Of a stretch of DNA of 12,296 nucleotides, positions 6,762 through 12,296 are shown piece after piece. This DNA is from DASVBJ01 sp036375895 (GTDB taxonomy: Bacteria; Actinomycetota; Actinomycetes; JACCUZ01), in NCBI GenBank assembly GCA_036375895.1, contig DASVBJ010000370.1:1-12296 (forward strand), read 5' to 3'. Under the pieces are notes generated by a model. It saw only the letters and a list, made by a program, of their open reading frames with translations. It ran no database searches and was not told the origin of the DNA. Each line of letters starts with the position of its first letter. Position 1 is the first letter of the stretch. The translations under genes and the position numbers were made by a program.

Positions 6762-7724
6762 TCAGGTGCGAGCCGGGGCCCGCGGTCCTGTCTCGGCCTC
6801 GTGCTGACCGCGCTCCGGCGCCGGTCCGCCCGAGAGCGCCAGGCCGAGGCCCAGGAGCACCAGGACGAGGCCCAAGACGAGGAGGATGAACGGGACGGTC
6901 GTCTTGATCAGGTCCAGCGAGCGCTTGCCGTCCTTGGCCTTGTCCGCCTGCTCCCTGACCGTCTTCGGCGTGAAGGTCAGGGTCGCCTCGGTGATCGTGA
7001 GCTTGTCGGTGCCCGAGTCGTCGCGCAGCGTCGAGAACTGCTTCTCCTGGCCCTTGACGATGACTCCGGTCGTCGGCTCGACCCACACGGTGCGGGTGTT
7101 GGAGTAGAACCGGCCTGCCTTGACCGCGGGCGCGGTGCTGCCGATGAGCGAGCCGGGGACGTCGAGCTCGGCGATCTGGGTGGGCTCGATGCGCTGCTCG
7201 TACCTGTACACGGTGAGGCCTTCGAGCGTCACCGTGCCCTTGTAGACCATGTCGGTGGCCTTCGCCAACGACGTGTCGAAGTACTGGTACGTCTTCTTCT
7301 CCGCCCCGAACGGGAACTTGTACTCGATGCCCTCGTGGCGGGTCGGCTTGCCGTTGAGGTTCTCGTTGCAGCAGTGCACGGCCTCGGTCGTGTGCCGGTC
7401 GAACGCCACGCGGTCGGTGGTCGCCGTGACGAGGACGTTGTTGGGGTCCTCGATCTTGAGGAAGACGTCGTAGACGGAGACGTCGTCGCTGCTGCTGGGG
7501 ACATCCCCCCGGACGGTGCGGGTGGCGGTCAGCGTCTCACCCTTGCGGATCTCGAGCTTGCCGATGTCGAGGAACGTGGCGTTCGGCGCTCTGGAGACGG
7601 TGATGGAGTACTGGTCGAGGGGCGCCTTGGCCAGCCGCGGTGCGGCGTAGAAGCGCAACAGCGGGGCGAGCACGAGCATGAAGGCCCCGAGACCAAGAAG
7701 GACATACCCGACGACCCGGCGCAT
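6762..7724 (-). CDS. DUF3068 / PorA-family membrane protein
   Basis: The 320-residue protein has a hydrophobic N-terminal anchor (about 4-26, MRRVVGYVLLGLGAFMLVLA), a large beta-rich extracytoplasmic domain (about 28-276) and a second membrane helix (about 277-297), ending in a short hydrophilic tail. This architecture and motifs such as TVRGD, VDVFLK-like VYDVFLK, WVEPTTGVIVKGQEKQ match the DUF3068 family, annotated as PorA-like and found across actinobacteria. The molecular function is not established for non-mycolate organisms. An adjacent Cys pair (C118-C119, in HCCNENLNG) lies in the external domain. A good RBS (AAAGGGGAG, 4 nt spacing) supports the ATG at 7724. It lies 135 bp downstream of gmhB on the same strand, so it may have its own promoter. 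Confidence 0.85.
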   Translation of the reverse strand: MRRVVGYVLLGLGAFMLVLAPLLRFYAAPRLAKAPLDQYSITVSRAPNATFLDIGKLEIRKGETLTATRTVRGDVPSSSDDVSVYDVFLKIEDPNNVLVTATTDRVAFDRHTTEAVHCCNENLNGKPTRHEGIEYKFPFGAEKKTYQYFDTSLAKATDMVYKGTVTLEGLTVYRYEQRIEPTQIAELDVPGSLIGSTAPAVKAGRFYSNTRTVWVEPTTGVIVKGQEKQFSTLRDDSGTDKLTITEATLTFTPKTVREQADKAKDGKRSLDLIKTTVPFILLVLGLVLVLLGLGLALSGGPAPERGQHEAETGPRAPART

Positions 7725-7840
7725 GGCACTCCCCTTTGCTCACCTGGCCACTCGAGGCGCTCCAGACCGCAGCCGACCTGACGGTGGTGAGCGGAGGCTA
7801 CCAGCAAGAGATCAGCAGCGTGCCCTGGATCGGCAGTTAG

Positions 7841-7854
7841 AGGACGAAGGTCCT
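7841..7854 (-). terminator. Weak hairpin just downstream of gmhB
   Basis: A 5-bp stem (arms 7841-7845 and 7850-7854) with a 4-nt loop lies 5 nt beyond the gmhB stop codon. It is short and has no T-run, so it is only a possible terminator. The rest of the 135-bp gap up to the DUF3068 gene shows nothing convincing beyond that gene's RBS. Confidence 0.25.
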
Positions 7855-7859
7855 GAGGG

Positions 7860-8390
7860 TCACGGTGAGCGCAGGATCCAGGCGACGGCAGCGGCAAGGT
7901 CCCGGCACACGGCGGCTGCGACCGTCCGCTGAGGAGCTCGCGCGGCGAGCAGTACGCCGGGCATGCCCGCCGCTCGACCCGCCAGCATGTCGGTCTCGGC
8001 GTCACCGAGCATGACGCATCGCTCTGCCCGCGCGCCGGGCCGCGCCGCCAGCCCTGCCAGCAGGAGCCCCGGACCCGGCTTGCGGCAGTCGCACGCGTCC
8101 GCCGCGTGCGGGCAGACCAGCCACGAGTCGACGACGGCGCCTTCGCGGGCGAGCAGCGAGGCCACGGCATCGTTGACCTCGCCGACGTCCGCCTCCGACA
8201 TCCGGCCCAGCGCCACGCCGCGCTGGTTGCTGACAACCACGACGGGCACACCCAGCTCGTTCAGCCTCCGCACGGCGGCGGCCGACTCCGGCAGCAGCAC
8301 GACGTCGGCCGGCCGCTCGACGTACGCGCCCTCCGGTGCCTTGCGGTTGAGGGTCCCGTCCCGGTCGAGGAAGACGATGTCGGGGATCAC
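7860..8390 (-). CDS. gmhB: D-glycero-D-manno-heptose 1,7-bisphosphate 7-phosphatase
   Basis: GmhB removes the 7-phosphate from heptose 1,7-bisphosphate, leaving heptose 1-phosphate for nucleotide activation. The 176-residue protein is a HAD-superfamily phosphatase. It has motif I FLDRDGTLN (7-15; nucleophile D9, acid/base D11), motif II VVSNQRG (52-58), C-P-H-x4-C-x-C-R-K-P (93-105) and motif IV GDAETD (129-134). The C-x-H...C-x-C zinc loop (C93, H95, C100, C102) marks GmhB and the related histidinol phosphatases. The lack of any fused imidazoleglycerol-phosphate dehydratase, and gmhA and hddA next door, favour GmhB. Here the loop between H95 and C100 is only 4 residues, shorter than in the E. 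coli enzyme. The start is GTG (8388-8390), 4 nt after the gmhA stop codon, indicating translational coupling. Confidence 0.9.
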   Translation of the reverse strand: MIPDIVFLDRDGTLNRKAPEGAYVERPADVVLLPESAAAVRRLNELGVPVVVVSNQRGVALGRMSEADVGEVNDAVASLLAREGAVVDSWLVCPHAADACDCRKPGPGLLLAGLAARPGARAERCVMLGDAETDMLAGRAAGMPGVLLAARAPQRTVAAAVCRDLAAAVAWILRSP

Positions 8391-8394
8391 CGGG

Positions 8395-8973
8395 TCACCC
8401 GATGCAGTGCTCGACGAGCTCCGCCCACGTGTGGCCCCACAGCAGGTGGGTCTCCTGCACCCGTTGAGGGGTCGTGGACGGGACCGCGAGGCACACCTGC
8501 GCGGCGCTGCGCATCAGCTCGTCGTCGGCGCCCGAGAGCGCGACCGTGACCGCTCCCAGCTCACCTGCCCGCTCGAGACCACGCAGGACGTTGACCGAGC
8601 GACCGCTCGTCGACAGCCCCATCGCGACGTCACCCGGCGCCGCCAGGGCGTCCAGCTGGCGGGCGAACAGGTGCTCGTAGCCGTAGTCGTTGGCGATCGC
8701 CGTGACCGCTGCCGCGCCGTCGGACAGGGACAGAGCCGGCAACGCGCGCCGCTCGCGCGTGCAGCGGCCGACGAACTCCGCGGCGATGTGCTGGGCGTCC
8801 GAGGCGCTGCCCCCGTTGCCGAAGATCAACAGCTTGCCGCCCGCGCGGAAGGCGTCCACCAACAGAGTCCCCACCGCCGCGACGGCGGATGCGGTCTCGG
8901 AGCCGAGCAGCAGGTCGGCCAGTGCCCGATGCTCCTTCAGTCGCTCGCGGACGAGGGCCTCGGCGTCAACCAC
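8395..8973 (-). CDS. gmhA: Sedoheptulose 7-phosphate isomerase
   Basis: GmhA converts sedoheptulose 7-phosphate to D-glycero-D-manno-heptose 7-phosphate, the first committed step of heptose synthesis. The 192-residue SIS-domain protein has the expected length for the family. Diagnostic motifs are FGNGGSASDAQHIAAEFVGR (51-70), TAIANDYGYEHLFARQL (91-107), STSGRSVNV (121-129) and the C-terminal RVQETH...WGH (171-181). By position, H62, E66, Q173 and H181 correspond to the zinc-binding and catalytic residues of E. coli GmhA, so the active site looks complete. DiaA-type SIS proteins are an alternative, but the heptose neighbours make GmhA much more likely. The GTG start (8971-8973) overlaps the end of hddA by 8 nt. 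Confidence 0.94.
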   Translation of the reverse strand: MVDAEALVRERLKEHRALADLLLGSETASAVAAVGTLLVDAFRAGGKLLIFGNGGSASDAQHIAAEFVGRCTRERRALPALSLSDGAAAVTAIANDYGYEHLFARQLDALAAPGDVAMGLSTSGRSVNVLRGLERAGELGAVTVALSGADDELMRSAAQVCLAVPSTTPQRVQETHLLWGHTWAELVEHCIG

Positions 8974-10015
8974 TGACCCGCCAGGTCGTCAGGCCGGTCG
9001 TGTCGAAGGTGAACTCGGTGACGCTCAGGCCCAGCTTGATGAGCGCGTCCGCGACGAGGTGACGGTTGTCGAAGCGGCAGTAGAAGAGCATGTAGCCGCC
9101 GCCCCCTGCTCCGGTGACCTTCCCGCCGAGCGCGCCGTTGCGCAGGGCGACGTCGTAGGCCTCGTCGATGAACGGTGTCGCGATCTTCGGTGACATCCGC
9201 CGCTTCTGCACCCAGGCCTCACCGAGCAGCTCGCCGAACTCGGTGAGCCGCTTTCGCAGCAGTGCGTCCTTCATCTCCCGGGCCAGCTGCTTCTGCATGC
9301 GCAGACCCTCGGTGGCCTCGGCGTCCTCGCGGCGGTAGCGGTCGACCTGGTCGTCGATGATGTGGTCCGCGAGCCGGGTACGGCCGGTGTAGCAGAGCAG
9401 CATGTTGTGCTCGAGCTCGTTGATCGTGGCGACGTCCACGCGCAGCGGGTTGACGACCACGTGGTCGGCCTCGAACTCGATGAAGTTGAAGCCACCGAAG
9501 GTCGCCGCGTAGTGGTCCTGCAGACCTCCCCGGATGCCGAGGTCCTCGCGCTCGAGGCTGTAGGCGAGCTGCGCGATCTCGTAGTCGGTGAGGGCCAGCC
9601 GGTAGTGCTCCTGCAGCAGGCCGACGACGGTGACCACCATCGCCGAGGAGGAGCCGAGGCCGGAGCCGGGCGGGGCGCTCGAGTGCAGGAAGAGGTCGAA
9701 GCCGTGGCCGTCGCGGTCGAGGAAGCGGGCGACGGGGGCCTTGATCAGATCGAGCCGACCGTCGAAGAGCAGCGGCTCGTCGATGCCGAAGTCGACGGAC
9801 ACACCGAAGTCGAGGGACTGCATGGTGATCTGCCGGTCCGCGCGGGGCCGCAGGCTCGCGTACGCGTAACGGTTGATGGTGGCGCTGAGGACCGCGCCCC
9901 CCTCGTCCGCCGGGAACGGAGGCACGTCGGTGCCGCCGCCGGCAAAGCTCACACGCAGTGGAGCCTTGGCGCGGATCAGGGAGCCGTTGCGGCTGGTCGG
10001 GGCGTCACCTGCCAT
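8966..10015 (-). CDS. hddA: D-glycero-alpha-D-manno-heptose 7-phosphate kinase (GHMP family)
   Basis: HddA phosphorylates heptose 7-phosphate at C1 to give the 1,7-bisphosphate, the kinase step of the GDP-heptose route. The 349-residue product has the usual HddA size. It carries the three GHMP kinase motifs: RAKAPLRVSFAGGGTD (15-30), the ATP-binding PPGSGLGSSSA (115-125) and GKVTGAGGGG (298-307). The RVSFAGGGTDVPPF start is characteristic of the HddA/fucose-kinase-like group. The start was taken as ATG at 10013-10015; the frame is open 42 codons further, but those codons overlap the divergent acyltransferase start and are not kinase-like. No Shine-Dalgarno is visible before this ATG. It heads the operon hddA-gmhA-gmhB, with an 8-nt overlap and then a 4-nt gap. 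A close relative acting on another sugar 7-phosphate cannot be excluded. Confidence 0.9.
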   Translation of the reverse strand: MAGDAPTSRNGSLIRAKAPLRVSFAGGGTDVPPFPADEGGAVLSATINRYAYASLRPRADRQITMQSLDFGVSVDFGIDEPLLFDGRLDLIKAPVARFLDRDGHGFDLFLHSSAPPGSGLGSSSAMVVTVVGLLQEHYRLALTDYEIAQLAYSLEREDLGIRGGLQDHYAATFGGFNFIEFEADHVVVNPLRVDVATINELEHNMLLCYTGRTRLADHIIDDQVDRYRREDAEATEGLRMQKQLAREMKDALLRKRLTEFGELLGEAWVQKRRMSPKIATPFIDEAYDVALRNGALGGKVTGAGGGGYMLFYCRFDNRHLVADALIKLGLSVTEFTFDTTGLTTWRVSG

Positions 10016-10076
10016 CGTGGCGCAAACGCTAGCCGTTCCGCCCGGGGACCGGTGCCGAGATGACAATCTGGATCCC
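10016..10076. promoter_or_regulatory. Divergent promoter region between hddA and the acyltransferase gene
   Basis: Only 61 bp separate the two divergent start codons, so both promoters must lie here or overlap the coding regions. On the plus strand GACAAT (10062-10067) lies 9 nt before the acyltransferase GTG. On the minus strand TAGCGT (10028-10033) lies 12 nt before the hddA ATG. Neither gene shows a good ribosome-binding site, suggesting short-leader or leaderless transcripts. No convincing -35 hexamer at normal spacing was found for either, so the exact elements are uncertain. Confidence 0.4.
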
Positions 10077-11276
10077 GTGCAGGACGTCCAGCCCCACACC
10101 CCCGCCACGGAACGTCGCCGTGGGGGCACCGACGGCAACATTCCGGCTCTGGACGGCGTGCGTGCGGCCGCCGCGTTGATGGTCGTCCTGACCCACGTGG
10201 CGTTCCAGACCGGCGAGGTCGGCCGGGGCGCGCACGGGGCCGTCCTGGCGCGGATGGACTTCGGGGTCGCACTCTTCTTCGCGCTGTCCGGTTTTCTGCT
10301 CTACCGCCCCTGGGTCCACTGGTCGCGAGGGGCCCGCCGGCGGCCGGACGTGCGCCGCTACCTCCTCCGGCGAGCGGTTCGCATCCTGCCGGCGTACTGG
10401 CTGGCCCTGGTGGCCGTGCTGCTGACCACCGCCCGCGGCACCGAGGCCGACGACGTGGTCCGGCACGTGACGCTGACGCAGGTGTACGGCGGCCACCTGC
10501 TCGACGGCTTCACCCAGACCTGGAGCCTGGCGACCGAGGCGTCGTTCTACGTGGTGCTCCCGCTGCTGGCGGCGGGACTGCACCGACTGGGCGGCCCCCG
10601 GGCGGTGCTGGCCGGGCTCGCGGGACTGGCGGCCGTCTCGCCGGTCTGGGCCGCGTTGGCCGCGGACGGCCAGCTGCCGCCGCTCGCGAGCACCTGGCTG
10701 CCGGGGCACCTCGACTGGTTCGTGGTCGGCATGGCGCTGGCGCTCCTGACGGCAGAGATCGACGCGCGCCCCGGCGGGCGAGCCGCCCGGATCGCCTCCG
10801 AGCTCGGCCGCTACCCGGGAACCCTGCTCGCGCTGGCCGCGGCAGTCGGCTGGCTGGTCGCCACCCCCCTCGCCGGCCCGCGGACATTGGAGCCCGTGTC
10901 GCCGGGCGAGGCCGCGGTCAAGGAGGTGCTGTACGCCGTGACGGCCGCCCTGGTCGTGGGCGCGGCGGCGCTGGCCAGGCCGGAGAGCCGACCGGCACGT
11001 CTCCTCGGCAGCCCGACCGCGTCGTACCTCGGCAGAGTGTCGTACGGCGTCTTCCTCTGGCACCTGCTCGCGCTGGAGGCGACCATGCGCCTGCTCGACG
11101 TGGAGATCTTCTCCGGCGGGTTCGTCCTGGTCGCCGTGCCGACGGTGGCCCTGAGCGTGCTGGTGGCCAGCGCGTCATGGCTGCTGCTGGAGCAGCCGCT
11201 GCTGCGCCGCCTCACGTGGCAGGTCTCCTCGGCGCACGGGCCTGCGCATGAGCAGGCCGCGGCCAGGCACCGGTGA
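10077..11276 (+). CDS. Membrane O-acyltransferase, OafA/YrhL type (Acyl_transf_3)
   Basis: The 399-residue integral membrane protein has about ten hydrophobic segments and belongs to acyltransferase family 3, which transfers acetyl or other acyl groups to surface sugars. It shows the family's R-x10-H motif (R29...H40 in LDGVRAAAALMVVLTH), VALFFALSGFLLYRPW (64-79), the RILPAYW motif (102-108), QTWSLATEASFYVVLPLL (147-164; conserved Glu 154) and, near the end, SYGVFLWHL followed by LLLEQPLLRRL. There is no fused SGNH domain. The start is GTG at 10077, with the family domain beginning about residue 21; the upstream open frame overlaps hddA antisense and was excluded. Transcribed divergently from the heptose genes, it probably decorates the same or a related glycan. 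Its last 102 bp overlap the 3' end of the convergent AftD-like gene. Confidence 0.92.
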   Translation: MQDVQPHTPATERRRGGTDGNIPALDGVRAAAALMVVLTHVAFQTGEVGRGAHGAVLARMDFGVALFFALSGFLLYRPWVHWSRGARRRPDVRRYLLRRAVRILPAYWLALVAVLLTTARGTEADDVVRHVTLTQVYGGHLLDGFTQTWSLATEASFYVVLPLLAAGLHRLGGPRAVLAGLAGLAAVSPVWAALAADGQLPPLASTWLPGHLDWFVVGMALALLTAEIDARPGGRAARIASELGRYPGTLLALAAAVGWLVATPLAGPRTLEPVSPGEAAVKEVLYAVTAALVVGAAALARPESRPARLLGSPTASYLGRVSYGVFLWHLLALEATMRLLDVEIFSGGFVLVAVPTVALSVLVASASWLLLEQPLLRRLTWQVSSAHGPAHEQAAARHR

Positions 11277-12296
11277 CAGCACCACGGCGGTGAGGGCGAG
11301 CGCGAGCAGCGCGAGCACCTGCGCGACGGCACCACCCACCGGCGTGCCGGACAGGATCACCGCCGGCCCGCACGCGGCCGCGACCACGAACAGCACCAGC
11401 AGCAGGCCGCGAGGGGGCAGCAGTCGCCGCAGGCCCAGGGCGACCAGGCCCGCCGCCAGGCCCCAGGCTCCGCCGAGCAGGGTGGGGACACCGACACAGA
11501 GCAGCACCGCCTCCCACTCCCGGCTCGGCGCGGCGGCCGCCATGACCGGCCCGTCGCGCGGCGACCGTGGCCGGACACAGGCCAGCGCGACCACCGCGAT
11601 CAGCGCGACGGCCCCGAGCCCGAGGCCCGCCCGGTGCCATCTTCCGGGCGTGAAGTCGAGCTGCACCGTGACGGTCTCGCCTGCCGGCAGCAGCCACGCC
11701 TGCCGCCAGCCGTCCACCCGCACCGGGACGAGGGTGGCACCGCGGTCCGTCGTGGCCTCCCAGCCGGGGTTGAAGCTCTCGCTGAGCGCCAGCACCCCGG
11801 AGGGGCCGGCGCCCACCTCGAGGTCGCGGTGCTCGCTGCTCCAGTCGAGCACAGCGACCTCGCGGGGCTGGCCCGTCGCTGCCGACGCGCCGGCTTCGCC
11901 TGCCGGACGCAGGGCGATGGTGTCGAGCCCGATCGCCGGCCCGGGGGTGGCCACCAGCTCGCTGGCTCCGGCGCCCACCAGGAGGCTCCGGCCGCACGGC
12001 TGCGCGGCCAGGGCGGAGCCGTCGAGGAGGCCCGTCGTCGAGGTGCGCAGCGAGAAGCGGACGCTGGTGGCACCGACCTGCAGGGTCGGCCCCGCCGAGC
12101 ACGGCACGGTGACGGTGGCCCCGCGTGTCACCGGGGCGAGCCCCGGCAGGTCGAGCTCCTCGATGCGCAGCGGCTGCGGATCGGTCCCCACCTCGCTGGC
12201 CGCGCGGAGGAACGTGAACGTGAGGTGCCGTCCCGTGACGGGCGGGAAGCTCGGGACCCTCCGGCCTCCGAACCGCACCTCCCGTCGTACGCCGCC
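11175..12296 (-). CDS. AftD-like alpha-(1->3)-arabinofuranosyltransferase, C-terminal fragment (runs off right edge)
   Basis: The frame is open to the last base, so this is the C-terminal 373 or so residues of a larger protein. The external part contains beta-rich segments (VPSFPPVTGRHLTFTF; LRIEELDLPGLAP) and then SESFNPGWEAT followed by VRVDGWRQAWLLPAGETV and a short membrane-proximal FTPGRWHRAGLGLG. This order is typical of the C-terminal region of AftD/DUF3367 proteins, large GT-C membrane enzymes that add arabinofuranose to arabinan in mycobacteria and relatives. About four hydrophobic helices follow, then a basic tail ending in LLQQQP. The sugar specificity in this organism is inferred from family only, and the catalytic N-terminal half is not visible. 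The end overlaps the convergent acyltransferase gene by 102 bp, so one of the two ends could be annotated too long, though both frames look genuine. Confidence 0.8.
   Translation of the reverse strand, partial: GGVRREVRFGGRRVPSFPPVTGRHLTFTFLRAASEVGTDPQPLRIEELDLPGLAPVTRGATVTVPCSAGPTLQVGATSVRFSLRTSTTGLLDGSALAAQPCGRSLLVGAGASELVATPGPAIGLDTIALRPAGEAGASAATGQPREVAVLDWSSEHRDLEVGAGPSGVLALSESFNPGWEATTDRGATLVPVRVDGWRQAWLLPAGETVTVQLDFTPGRWHRAGLGLGAVALIAVVALACVRPRSPRDGPVMAAAAPSREWEAVLLCVGVPTLLGGAWGLAAGLVALGLRRLLPPRGLLLVLFVVAAACGPAVILSGTPVGGAVAQVLALLALALTAVVLSPVPGRGLLMRRPVRRGDLPREAAQQRLLQQQP

Noticed and set aside
6801..7781. A 326-codon plus-strand open frame antisense to the DUF3068 gene
   Set aside because: It is low-complexity R/E/V/L composition typical of a GC-rich shadow frame. 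The opposite strand has a good RBS, anchors and family motifs.
9873..10076. 68-codon N-terminal extension of the acyltransferase
   Set aside because: It lies antisense to the start of hddA. The first family motif begins only about 20 residues after the GTG at 10077.
10016..10141. 42-codon N-terminal extension of HddA
   Set aside because: It would overlap the divergent acyltransferase start, and the sequence is unlike GHMP kinases, whose first motif fits the shorter start.

Overview
The window is about 70% G+C, uses many GTG starts, and carries the gene order rpsA - coaE - uvrB. That combination points to a high-GC actinobacterium, most likely in or near the Nocardioidaceae. The genus is an inference from gene content and protein flavour, not from a database search.

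Left third (1-3630, all minus strand): a conserved housekeeping block. Read in the direction of transcription it runs rpsA (ribosomal protein S1, four S1 domains, with a clear sigma-70-type promoter and a leader of about 150 nt), a perfect 16-bp stem terminator, coaE (last step of CoA synthesis), a membrane-anchored Nudix hydrolase 11 bp behind coaE, and the first 47 codons of uvrB, which runs off the left edge.

Middle (3630-6721): about 430 bp upstream of the rpsA promoter contain no credible gene but hold an imperfect tandem repeat (79-bp units 125 bp apart, with five alternating inverted octamers). After it come two plus-strand genes, a class I SAM-dependent methyltransferase and a 611-residue polytopic membrane protein that looks like a GT-C-type glycosyltransferase.

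Right half (6762-12296): an envelope/glycan locus. Convergent with the membrane protein, on the minus strand, are hddA - gmhA - gmhB, three tightly packed genes that would convert sedoheptulose 7-phosphate to D-glycero-D-manno-heptose 1-phosphate, followed by a DUF3068 (PorA-like) membrane protein. Divergent from hddA is an OafA/YrhL-type membrane O-acyltransferase. Its 3' end overlaps by 102 bp the convergent 3' end of a partial AftD-like arabinofuranosyltransferase that leaves the window on the right.

Taken together, the right half suggests synthesis of a heptose-containing, acyl-decorated surface polysaccharide. The nucleotidyltransferase (HddC-type) and a heptosyltransferase needed to complete the route are not in the window. 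I did not find a clearly new defence or mobile system. The most unusual items are the repeat array, the heptose cassette in its arabinan-type context, the degenerate membrane-tethered Nudix protein and the unclassified membrane protein.
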